Positions 11,393 through 22,500 of a stretch of 64,000 nucleotides of DNA are shown piece after piece; the first letter of the stretch is position 1, and the number at the start of each line of letters is the position of its first letter. The notes under the pieces were generated by a model, which worked only from the letters and a program-made list of their open reading frames with translations, had not been told where the DNA came from and searched no databases. The translations under genes and the position numbers were made by a program. Origin of the DNA: Leptasterias polaris (taxonomy: Eukaryota; Echinodermata; Asteroidea; Forcipulatida; Asteriidae); assembly GCA_037783415.1 (NCBI GenBank), contig JAZGTN010000003.1, positions 1,572,501-1,636,500 on the forward strand, in the 5' to 3' direction.

Positions 11393-14300
11393 ATGAATCT
11401 TCCTGTGGAGAAACAACCTTTGCATGTTCCAGAACTTCAAGAACTAGCTGAAGGTAAACTGTTATTAATTACAAAGTCATGAAAATAAAATGGGCTGATC
11501 ATAATTCATATCAATTATATTGCATATTTTATGTGCCATTTCTTCGATTGAAAATCAACCAGTGATTTTAATCATTGGGAGGCGGGGGGGCGGGGGGGAG
11601 GGGGGAGGCGGGTAGTCATCATTTGATGCACCAATGGTTTCATTATGTACTATGTACCAATGTGCTGTTTAAAAGTTGATCAGGTTTTGAATAATTTGTT
11701 TACATAACTTTCATTAAACCAAGGATTGAACTTTGATTGAAGGAATTAAACATGGATTGTAAGGTGGAAATTAGACTAGTTTAAACTGTAGGTAGCTGCG
11801 ATAATCGCAGAGGATGGCGGGTTACAAATTCCGGATTTATTGTTACTAGGTAGGTGGTGGACATCAGTTGGTACATCGCTTTTAAACTTAGATGAAGATT
11901 GGGCAAAATTGTGTCAAATTCATAGGTCTAGCAAAATTGTGATCCCAATGCATCAGACAGGCACAGTGTCCTGTTTGACCCCATACAAATGATACGTGGA
12001 AATTACGATTGTACCGTTGCATAATTTTAGTCCTAAAAACATAGATTTGGAGCACGGAAAATGATTGAGTACAATTACATGTATGCCTGGTATTTCAAAG
12101 CCAGACTGCCAGCTGTACCGTCAAGGCCGTCAAGGTCAAATTTCAAAATGAGGAGTACAGCGCCCCAGTGGAATGAATGTACGACCTCATACTTGGTATG
12201 TACTTGGCTGTGCCTGTGCATGAAAATCGAAATTGCAACACCAGGTAGGCCTATAATAAGTACGACATGTCATTGGCCCTAGACCTGTTCTGTTTTTTCT
12301 CCTCTCCAGTTTTGCAAGATGGTTTGCAGTCTCATTTTGAATCAATTGCTGTCAGTGTTGTTGATTGTCCAGATTTAACTCGGAAGCCTTTCACCCTTGC
12401 AGCTCCAGGTGAGTTTAATTTGTCTCAAATACATGGCTGCGATAACCAAAGTTTTTGGTTTGCAACTCTCTCAACGGAATAACAAGTCCAGGGCTTGATT
12501 TCTCAAAGAGCTAAAAAGATTGATCTTGAGTGTGAATCAATCTTAACTGCTAAACAAAGTGTAATGTCTGAATACAAATCACTATGGTAATACTGACAAC
12601 TCATGACCTAAATTTGATTTCATCTTTCAAAGAGTGTCGATTTCATGAGAGGACATTTTACATTCTTTAGTTGTATGCCATTTTACATACAGGTTTATGT
12701 GGGAGTCCGAGACTAGTTGATGCAGGAGGTGTGCCAAATATACATCCTCTGCCAAGGTTTGAAAAGGTTTGTAAATATACCAATGTAACATTGCTTTACA
12801 TTATCTGTATCTTATTATTATTATTATTATTATTATTATTTATTCGGCATATTTCACGAGACAATAAAAATACAAAACAGATGAGACAATGATAAAAAAA
12901 AAAAAAACAAGGGAACAAAGAATAGAGCCAGCAACACATGCCAGGAAAAAAAAAAGTTAACCTAATAACTGTGGCCCAAGAGCCTTCGTTTCCAATGCTA
13001 CTGGCTTGAAATATAGAGAATATAGAGAATATAACAAAAAATATATAAAATTTTATGTACAGCAATAAAGGTAGTATTAAACTATATAAAAAATAGCACA
13101 TATTAAAATATACAAAAAACACACATTAAATTATATAAACTAATGAAAATATTAAAATATAAAATAAAAAATAAAATATACAAATAAATAACGAAAATAA
13201 ATAAGTAAAGAAAATGTATAAGTAAAGAAAAAATGATTAATTAAAGAATAAATAAATAAAAAAAATAAAAAAGAGAGAATAAATAAATAGTGAATTAAAT
13301 AAGTAAAAAAAAAAAAAAAATAAAAAAAAAAATAGACAAAAACAAAACAAAAAGTACAAGAAATAAATAAATAAATAAACAAATTTACAAAACAAAAAAG
13401 ATTTAAATTAAAATTTAAAATTTAAAAAGGGCGCCAGAATAAAACAGGATAAAAACAGATGCATTAGTCTGAATCATACAAATGGCTCCTTATCTGAAAT
13501 CTTATTGTGACAGGTGAAAAATGTATGGTTTTGTTTCTCTGCATAAGTTGTTTAATTCTCTGTGATTTTAACATAGAGGTAGACCTCCATGATTTAACTC
13601 TATTATAAATAATTTCTTTTTCGTGGGAAAGTTCTTTAGTCAATCTTTTAAATATACTAGAGACTCTCAGGGTCATTGTTTACTGGAACTCAGAGTTGAG
13701 AAACAACAAGTAGCACTAGACTCATTTACATATTCCTTTGTATTTATAGTTGTTGCATGTTTATTCATTAGCTAAGTCGAAGCCCAGGAATGCGGTTCTT
13801 AGATTCCTGTGGGTCTTTTTCATATTCTTAGTTCAGTTGTTTGCAAGACATCATTCTATAAGGAAGCAAAGTTTTAAAGATATAAGAGGTAACTATAAAT
13901 AGTTACCTCTTATCTCCACACCATGCAAAGCTTCCGAAACACCATTTTTAAAGATATAGTTTTTAAATTAAACACATTACATCTACATCCTAATCAGGCG
14001 CGGATCCAAAGGGGGGGGGGGGCCGGGGGGCACATGCCCCCCGGGTAAAAAAAAGTGAGGGAAAAAAATGGGGGGGGGGGAGGAATGGTGAGAAGCAACA
14101 TTCTAAAAAAATCTTTTTTGTAGGTTTTTTCTTCTTCTTATTTTAGTTAATTTTGAGTGTTTTTTTTTTCACTGCCTGTCAAATTAGCCCACAGGAAGCC
14201 GATTGTCTTAAGACAATATTACTTAAAACAAAAACGCTTGCTGATGATGTACAGCGTAGATTTAGTTTAATGTCTACAAGAGGGAGGGGCATCACTGAAA

Positions 14301-17300
14301 GACGGCAATACAGAGATTTGTGGGATTAAAATTTTCTAGGAGTCCTGCATTGATGTTAAATGAAATTTTCCAGTAAAACTAGACTATTGATATAGATCAG
14401 AAGTGCTTAGAAAGTGTTTCTATTTCTCTGTATTTGGGCACACAGAGGCTTGATTTTTGACCCCTGGACCCCCACCAGGGCTTGACGGCCGGCCCCTGGA
14501 CCCCACCCCTTAAATTTATTTGAGCAACAAATACAGAATCCTGGGTTTATTGTCTGCAAGAGGGAGGAGCATCACTGAAAAACGGCAATACAGACTCAAG
14601 CAATTTGTGGGATTAAAATTTTCCAGGAGTCCCACTTTGATGTTACAGAAATTTCCAGTACAAATTGATATGGATCAGAAGTGCTTAGAAAGTTTCTTTT
14701 CCTCTGTATTTAGGCACATGGAGGCTTGATTTTCAACCCCAAAACGCTAAAAGCTCAGAGCTCCAGGGGGCTTTGCCCCCTGAACCCCCACCGGGGCTTC
14801 GCCAGGGGCCGTAAGGCCGGCCCCTTAACCCCACCCCTTAAATTTATTTGAGCCACAAATACAGAATCCTTGGTGCGCCGTTGTGCCCCCTGGTTAAAAA
14901 AATCCTGGATCCGCGCCTGCTAATGCTGTTTTCCTGACTTGATGATTTTGAGCCTGTTACATTATGAGTGTTTTACCAACCACTGCATTCATCAGGAAGA
15001 TTCTCCATGCATTTAACCTTCTCGGCAAATCATATCAGAAATTTCACTTCCAATTTGGTTGTGTTTTATCTGAACAGTAGCTTTTATAAATTGTACATAT
15101 TTTATTTTCATTAGATCTATGATTTAGAGAAATTAGCCGAGTTGGCTGAACTACCAGGTGCTTTTATAATTGGTGCAGGAGCAGGTCCCTTTAAACATGT
15201 TGGAGTAAACAGTGAGGTAATTTGTTGTCTTTTGTATGAAGGATTATGCCTGATGGGCAGCAGTGATGGGTCCAATTAAAAGGATAAATGAACAGCCAGT
15301 TTCTTCAGTTTGGCTCAGTGGTTTCTTTCCCTGTATTTCACCTCTCTGGGAACCCCCATTCATATCCCACCTCAGACCTGGAGCCTTGCATGTGGGTTGG
15401 GTTTTCAGTCCCTACTTGATTGCGTGGGTTTTCCCCATTAGGGTTTTCCTCCCACATCTAAAACTGAACATTTCTTCTCGTTTCCTATTCATTATCCTGT
15501 TATTGGCGCTAATTGTGCTGTTAATAAATAAATAAACACAGATTGAAAATTTACCCAATTTACCTGACATCATCATGACAATAATCTTGGTTGCGCCATT
15601 TTTTGAGTCACTGTCCCTGTGTGTTAAAGGTTGTGGACACTTTTGGTAATTACTTAAGAAATACATTACCATAAAAACTTACATGGTTAGGAGCACCTGA
15701 GAGCTTCTGACAGTATAAAACATTGTGAGAAACGACTTCCTCTGAGAGAAGAAGGCAATTTCTCACTAAAATATTTGAATCTGAAAAAGGCTTCAGCCAT
15801 GAAGTCTTTCTCAGGCATTTGAAAGCACACAGTTCTATGCAACATGGGGTTTTTCTTTCATTATTTTCTTGCAACTTCGATGACCAATTGAGCCCAAATT
15901 TTCACAGGTTTGTTATTTTTTATGCATATGTTGGAATACACCTAGTGAGGATACTGGTCTTTGGCAATTACCAAAAGTATACCCTGTCTTTAAACATGGT
16001 GTGGTGTAAATTTTAGGTGACACAACATTTACACACTCATGTGTTGACTCTAAGCAATGAGCGTGGCAGACAGTAGCCCCGTATGGCGCTAATGCAAGGG
16101 GTCAAGAGTACAGATCGACCTGCTAAATATTTTTTATTGCAGATAAGGTCAATATAAAAAACAAACACATTTTTTCCAATACCTAAGTTCTCATTTTGAT
16201 TTGCTGATGTCAAATATGTAAGCCAAGTAAAAAACCCCAATTAAACTAACATTTTCTGTAGGCCATATATAATTCTTAAATACAAGATTTAAGCTTTAAT
16301 TGTTTAACATTCTATTCTGCCAGTTGATGCCAAACCTTGTTGCTGCAAGTACCACCAAAGAACAGATCAACTGTACTCACGACATGAAAATAGATGTCAA
16401 TGATGGAACACCAGTCTTAGAAAAATGCTCAAGTACGGAGTGCGCCCTCATGGTCAATCTTCTGTGCTCTGAAGGCAAACCTGGAAAGGTATATTTATCA
16501 GTGTTGTACCTTCCCTTTAAAGGAATGGTACACTATTGGGCCATTAAAATCAAACGAATCTAACGAACTTGGCAAGGAGTCAAGTGGACCCTTTTAGATA
16601 TTTACAAGGTAGTGCGGCGCAATCTGCAGCTAATTATGCAAGAAACAGTGGGGCAAACCCCTGCCCTTAACGATAATGTACTGGGTTCTTTTACATGCAT
16701 TACACAGCATGCACGCAGGACCTATGGCTTTACGTCCTATCCGAAGAGCAAAACAATTGTAGTTAAATGTCTCGCACAAGGGCACGAGTACCATAACCGG
16801 AACCCGAAACCACACTGTGATAACAGCAGAACTTGACTCCAGTGCACTAGACCCCTTAGCCACAACTCCTTACTCATTGTTTTTTGTTTATTTGTTTATT
16901 TTAATTTCTTATGATATATAATCACAAACCTGACGGCCACACCGCTATGTATTGCCACTTGTTTTACTATCTGCAGTTATGGGTGTTATACATAAGGGGG
17001 CCTCATGGTGTTCTGTCAATCCCTCAGCAATTTGTTGTGAATACAAAGTATTTTTTTGATTGTTTCAGGTTCTAGAAGTCAAAGCAAGCAAGAGGACTTC
17101 TGAGAAGGACTTTGTGGCTGCAATGAGGGAAGTACTAAAAGCCAGATATGGTGATAAACCAGTAGGACTTGGAGGAAGCTTCCTGATTGAGAAGGGAAAA
17201 GCATGGCTGCATATAATGGTAGGTCATTCCTGCTTGGGGATTGGCTATATGGATCTTTATATTTTATTTTGAAAGCCTTCGCTCTAAAATACATAAGTTT

Positions 17301-19573
17301 TGGGGTAAAATTCCATCCAGTTCCATACCCAGTTTCTTGTGTGTTTTTTGTCTGCAAGATTGTGAAAGTGTTCAATGCCTCCTCATACATCAAAGCAACC
17401 ATCATGTGATGTATGACTGACTCAACTTATACTGTGGCAATCCCGGCCATATCTCAGCCAGTATAGACCTTTCCATTGTTGATAAACAAAGTGCGCCGGT
17501 TGGCATGGACGGCAGAATGTTAGCAAAACATTCAATCGTGTTAAAAAAGGTTCTGAGCAAATTCAATATTTTCTGTAAAGATTCATGAACTGAAATACCT
17601 CCCATAATTGGTTTATTTGTTTCCAACAAAATCAACACTATTTTTGAATATTTGTATAACATTGCTACAAACTATGACTATCTGTTTTTGATTTGCAGTT
17701 AAGGCTGTCCATAGTTTTCCAACCTCGGTTGGCAAAAACTTGGGCTGTGACGTTGCAAAAGAAAGGTCTATACACCACTTCCAATAAAGCTTCAAAATGG
17801 CTGTCAAATAACAAACAGGGTTGCTTGATACTATAGAGACTTCTAATCATTACTGATTATGATACTACTGTCCTCCAGAAAGACACAAACAAACAAACAA
17901 ACTTAAAAGCCATAATTTGCTTCCCTTCTTCCAGATATAGAACATGGACTTCTGCAAAGCCTCTGTGGTAAATGAATTAATGTAACATACTATACGGGGA
18001 GGCTTATCATCCTTACTTGCAGCTGAGAAGGCTACAGCGTGGTCGGGCCGCTGGCATGTAAACGCATCATTTGGCAGCCAGCCACATCAACCTATGACCA
18101 TGGAGCACAGCCAGAGATCGAAAGTGTTTGATTTTACCGAAAGAAGGAAAACTGTAGGGCTTAGAGAAAAACCCTTGTGGCTTAGGAGAGAACCAATACA
18201 CCACTCAACTCTTATATGGCCCTAGCTGGGAATTAAAGCAGGGCCACAACAGTCAGAGGCGAACACTTTACGCATAAGACACCATAATGTGTTAGATTAA
18301 TTCCTTTGGTCTCAGTAGCTACTTGAGGTTGATGCTGGCACACACAGACACAATTGAGAAGATTTTTTAAGATTGGTTAACAAAATAACCAATAACCAGA
18401 TGTAATAATCACACAAAGTGTTGTTTTGATTATCTTAAATAATGTTGTTCTTTTCAGCCGGATTTCTGTAAGAGTCCGATCACCAGTATCAAAGAGAATG
18501 AAGCCTGGCTGAAGTTTTATGACTTTGATGCACCAATCATCTGCCTTAGTGTCTTCTATTCTAATGATCCGGTGAGTCCAAGTATTTTCTAGTAGAAGAC
18601 TTGATTTGTTTTACTTGGTGTAAGCAGAGCTGCCAACTCTCCCTGAGACTGCAGAAATTTCCCTGAAATTGAACCAATCTTTCCATGTTCTGATGAACAC
18701 ATTTGAAAATCTCCCTGAATACGGAAACTTGTTTCCTATTATGTTGAATGTAATTCTAAATATCTCCCTGATTGTAAGATGCACATATTGGCCTCACTGG
18801 TATACCAGTAGCAATAGGGTTAGAATATTATCCCTAACCACTATCAGGTGCTCTACTATGCACTCTGCTAAATGCCACTTACTCTAGAAGCCAGCTAAAT
18901 GCTGCACATTGCAACAGTGCAACAATTTGAGTTGACTGCTAAATGCAACAAGGTACGACAACTTTTACCATTTGGCGCATTTTGTTGTACTTGCCAGAGA
19001 AAGGGTCAACCTTCAAAGGAAATCTGAGCTATTTTATCAGGCCTTTCACTTTTAGATTTTTGTAAAGTAGCCCATTGGAAGTTTTAGTTACCCAGATTTA
19101 AAAATGTGTTGTCATAATTGTATCTTTCTGATGTAGCAATCATAACCGGTTTATTGGTCAAATTATGTCATATTTACACACTCAAAAAAAACAACAGCAC
19201 ACATTTTAAGAATGCGTTACTCATATTTTTAGCAGCCCACAGGACAAGTTGAGAAGTGGTGTTTACTAGCCCATAGCGGTTTTTACTAGGCAATGTATAC
19301 CGGGCTGGTATTAAGGGAGAGCCCTGTAATTTATACAGATATTTTTGATTTCTTAATTGATACTTCATGTATGTTGACATCATTCTTATCATCTCCTAGG
19401 GTCTTGATCTGCGTATAGAGCACACACATTGTTTTAGTCACCATGGTGTAGGTGGACATTATCACAACGACACCACACCAGATGATGTCGTCTACAGGGG
19501 TTATTTCATTCCAGCTGAGAGTGTGTATCGAGTGGATAGACCTGAGGAGCAGTGGATACCTACAGATAAATAA
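11393..19573 (+). CDS. C11orf54: Ester hydrolase C11orf54 homolog (PTD012), complete, 8 exons
   Basis: Exons: 11393-11453, 12310-12408, 12693-12766, 15115-15216, 16324-16488, 17069-17218, 18458-18571, 19400-19573. Phases agree and the total is 313 codons with stop, against 315 residues in human. Recognisable blocks in order: HVPELQELAE (N-terminus), VSVVDCPDLT, GGVPNIHPLP, LPGAFIIGAGAGPF, CALMVNLLCSEGKPGKV, KPVGLGGSFLIEKGK and EHTHCFSHHGVGGHYH. The human protein binds zinc through three histidines in this last block; the equivalents here are H263, H265 and H275, all present, so it is probably an active zinc-dependent ester hydrolase. The start ATG gives the right length and phase; its exact base could be off by one. 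Intron 3 carries a hAT-like MITE; introns 4, 5 and 6 carry SINEs and MITEs. An ATTAAA at about 19648 is a possible poly(A) signal. Confidence 0.95.
12810..13440. repeat. AT-rich low-complexity tract, (TTA)n plus (AAATA)n
   Basis: About ten TTA units (12816-12842) lead into roughly 500 bp dominated by A-rich AAATAAATA and AATATAAAATAT runs in intron 3 of the C11orf54 gene. The first 200 bp after the TTA run (TATTCGGCATATTTCACGAG and on) resembles the reversed 3' end of a retroelement with a (TAA)n tail. The Phe/Tyr-rich open frames on the minus strand (for example 13152-13382) are products of base composition. Confidence 0.7.
13995..14919. mobile_element. hAT-like MITE with an internal tandem duplication
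   Basis: Termini are CAGGCGCGGATCC (13995) and its perfect complement GGATCCGCGCCTG (ending 14919), flanked on both sides by CTAAT (13990-13994 and 14920-14924), a likely 5-bp target duplication or the remnant of an 8-bp one. CAGG-type ends with GGATCC resemble hAT non-autonomous elements. Inside, about 14262-14530 and 14535-14860 are two diverged copies of one block (shared TCTGCAAGAGGGAGG-like, ACGGCAATACAGA, GATCAGAAGTGCTTAGAAAG and CCCCACCCCTTAAATTTATT). Poly-G/C runs lie near the left end. No transposase. Confidence 0.8.
15280..15540 (+). repeat. tRNA-like SINE with (TAAA)n tail
   Basis: An A-box-like TGGCTCAGTGG at 15311-15321 and a B-box-like ATTCATATCCC at about 15358-15368 are followed by GGGTTTTCCTCCCACATCTAAAACTGAACATT motifs (split across 15440-15475) and a TAAATAAATAAA tail at about 15523. 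This arrangement is typical of a tRNA-derived SINE. It lies in intron 4 of the C11orf54 gene. Confidence 0.65.
15624..15993. mobile_element. TTAA-ended MITE, family A, copy 2
   Basis: Same family as 1650-2024: TTAAAGGTTGTGGACACTTTTGGTAATTACT at the left edge (first 20 bases diagnostic), the shared internal blocks GTATAAAACATTGTGAGAAA, TTCTCACTAAAATA, TTGCAACTTCGATGACC and TTTTCACAGGTTTGTTATTT, and GGTCTTTGGCAATTACC before the right-end CTTTAA. The TTAA is kept at both edges. The two copies are roughly 80% alike by eye. Confidence 0.78.
16600..16865 (-). repeat. tRNA-derived SINE, family B, minus orientation
   Basis: Reading leftward, a tRNA-like head (CTAAGGGGTCTAGTGCACTGG, then a B-box-like GGGTTCCGGTT) is followed by the central block TTCGGATAGGACGTAAAGCC and TGTGTAATGCATGTAAAAGAA, then GGGGTTTGCCCCACTG. 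The block order matches the plus-strand copy at 26785-27190. It is in intron 5 of the C11orf54 gene; the overlapping open frames are not genes. Confidence 0.75.
17461..17773. mobile_element. Short MITE with 13-bp TIR GTATAGACCTTTC
   Basis: GTATAGACCTTTC at 17461-17473 and GAAAGGTCTATAC at 17761-17773 are perfect reverse complements about 290 bp apart with no coding content between. It lies in intron 6 of the C11orf54 gene. The target duplication is unclear. Confidence 0.6.
17995..18295 (-). repeat. SINE family D, minus orientation
   Basis: The reverse complement carries GTTCGCCTCTGACTGTTG, TTCTCTCCTAAGCCACAAGG, GTTTTTCTCTAAGCCCTACA, GTTTTCCTTC, GTGGCTGGCTGCCAAATG, then CTTCTCAGCTGCAAGTAAGG and ATGATAAGCCTCCC. 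The same blocks in the same order occur in plus orientation at 30360-30665. It is located in intron 6 of the C11orf54 gene. Confidence 0.75.
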
Positions 19574-22500
19574 ACATCCTCTCATCTAATAGCTAAAGAA
19601 GATTATTTATAATGGTAATCATCGTTAATACTAAGTAATTTTATTCTATTAAAAAGGGAGAGTTGTTTTTTTCTACGTTGGTACTAGATGAAAGAGTTTT
19701 ATCATGGTGCAGCCATTTTGTTTTTCTTCCTTTAACTCCAATGTAACCAAAATGAGGCTGGGTGGAACATAGTCTGACCCCATTTTATAAATCGAGATCA
19801 TAGAGTTATATATAAGAACTAGAAGGCGTACAAAAATGAATGACACTGCTAGAGAAGAAGCATTTTTGCCTATTGAGACAATGGTGCTGTCCCATCATAT
19901 TACATTGGTAACACGTCAGTTAACACGACAAACATTTGTTTGCCATTACGTGAATTTCCCATTTACCAAAACCTCAGAATTTTACTCGCCAGTTTCACTT
20001 TGACTCTTAAGCCTTGCAGATTTTTTATTTTTTTCTGAAAGTCTTTGTGTAAGGGGTGATCACCGACCCACACCCGATCAAACAGACAGTGCATCCCAGA
20101 GAGAAATGACATGCCTCTAGATCATGACAATGCCGTATAATTCATCTTTACAAAATCATGGCTAAGTGGGCCTATGTGTAAGGAACAGGTTTTTTGACTA
20201 AAGTATTGCCTGTGTATGCACAACCCACCACAGTGCCTCACCACACGTGGTGTGTTGATCGACACGACTACCGCCAAACACACACAGAAACTTGAATGCC
20301 AGTTTATAAGACCGCCGCTGCGTGTTGCATAAGAGTTTTGCACATTATTGTGTCCTCCAAAGCGGACTGGTCCCTACTGGTCAAGTATGTAGTGTGTTTA
20401 GAGAAGTATTTATGTTTTCATTACTGTCATCCTTGAAGGGATTCAGTACAGTGTTCCATCTTATTTCTCATCTTTCTGTTAGGCAAGAGAAATAAGCTTG
20501 TGACATATTTTTAAAAAGGAACTGCTATGCCCCATTTCTTTGAAAATGTGGACAGATATTTTTTTTTTTTAACCCTCCTACTGTTCGCAACATTTTCAAG
20601 TGAGTTGACCAACCATTTGAAACCATTCAACTGCCAAAGTTGTGTATGGTGGCACAACTGTGCACAGAACTAACTGTGTACTGTGTACATGCATTCCCTC
20701 ATGGTATCATATTGCAAGGCTGGCATAGCTTATCTATCATTCAAAACCACAGTGAATGGTCAGACAGCAAGAGGGTTAAAGTAATTTTATAGCCTTTTCA
20801 CAGCATTGTACTCTTAACTAGGGTTCTGAACAGTATTTGATATTCCAAATATGCAGATATTTAAAAAGCAACATGTATTTTTATTCCTAGATTAAGTCCA
20901 AACCTCAATTTTCTTTAGCTAAATACCGTCCCAAATCATCCACTCTTTGATAAATTTACATCCAAATATTTGGGCTTGGATAAGATTGGTATGTCTGTTC
21001 CAATGTAAGCAGTGTTTGTTTTTTTTTTTGGGGGGAGGGGGTGGGTGGACTGCTGTACCAAAAATATTAAAAAGTCGGGCAACTTCTTGAATAGGATTTG
21101 GAGGATTTGGGACTCTAAATCAGAAACATGGTGTGATCTCTCGTCTTGCATTTTAAAAGCAATAAATTCATAACTTGATCAAAGAAAAGTAATAATGTTA
21201 AGCTCTTGTTTCTCAAAATGATGTGAGGGAAAGTCATTAAAGATTAAAGATTAAAGGTCGGGTCATAGATTGGTTTTTGTCAACGTAATGCTGATTTATT
21301 GGAAAAATTTTCAAGGAAGATACAATGGAAGTCACCTGTGAAAGTTTCAGCCGAGTACAGTGTCTACTTGTTGAGAAAACAGCAAAACAAATGTCACTGT
21401 ATTTTCAATAAGATTGTAGAATCCATCCACGTTTGGCGAGGTGACAGTGGGTTATCAACCACATCTCGGGCCGCAACATTCACAAGTGGACACCGCTGAA
21501 ATTTTAATCTCCAAAAGTTCCCTCTATAGGCAATCCTTGGAGATTCAAATTTGTTGACATACTTTTATTGATTTCTAATTAATGGGGGCACTTCAGACAA
21601 AACAATTTCACAGGATGCTTACTATCGTTACCATCTTTATAAAAAGTAAGCTTACACAAATTTTTTTCAGGGGCATTACCAAAGAATGACATTTCCTTTA
21701 AATATCAATTACTTAATATTACAGTTTGGGTGTCGGAACATCTGTATGGTTTCAATTTACTTGTATTAAAATTGTGAAAAACCAAAAGAAAAATTACCAT
21801 TCCTTTAACCCTATATAATCACCCTCACCCTTCAAAACCTAACTCAATGTATTATTCGGTTCTGTTGGACTGAGGACTGCCCTAGTAAACTGCTTCTGCT
21901 TTAGATAGGATCAGGCATACAACCATAATCAGAGTCCAACAGTTTGGGTGAAATTAGTTTTTTCACTCTATGGTTTTTTTTAAAGAAAGAACAAAAAGAA
22001 GAAAAGACTGTGGCTGGGATCAGGGTTTTAAGGACGTCTTTGCGTAGCACGTTCATAAAGTTTTACGTATTGCACATGTAAATAAGCAGATCAAGGCAGG
22101 TCATTCAACGTGGCTAAATTGCTCAGATCTACCCTCTCAAAGCAAGTTGAAACTGTTTCAAAGTTTTATAAAAACCAACCCACTGTACTTGTCTGCAGTC
22201 TGACTGCATTAAGCTTGCTCAACAGACATTGTACATACATGTACTACCGGTAATGGTTGGATATGGGTGATGCCGTGGCTAAACAAACTACTGTAGCGTT
22301 GCTTGTATTCCCAGCAAGAATGAATCAGAGAACACAGGCTGGTTGGAAGCGTTTTCCCTTGCAACTAATCAATTTGTTTGGTCTACATCTACAATTGCAT
22401 AAATGATTTTATTGTAGCTTTTAAGGCTAGACCAAGTTTTAGTAGATTTTAGGTCATATCTAACAAGGGAAGTGGGGTTTAGTGATAGTCATAAAGTATG

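Noticed and set aside
12796..13382. Phe/Tyr/Leu-rich minus-strand frames resembling membrane proteins
   Set aside because: Produced by the AAATA/TTA low-complexity tract in an intron; composition only, no start or splice context.
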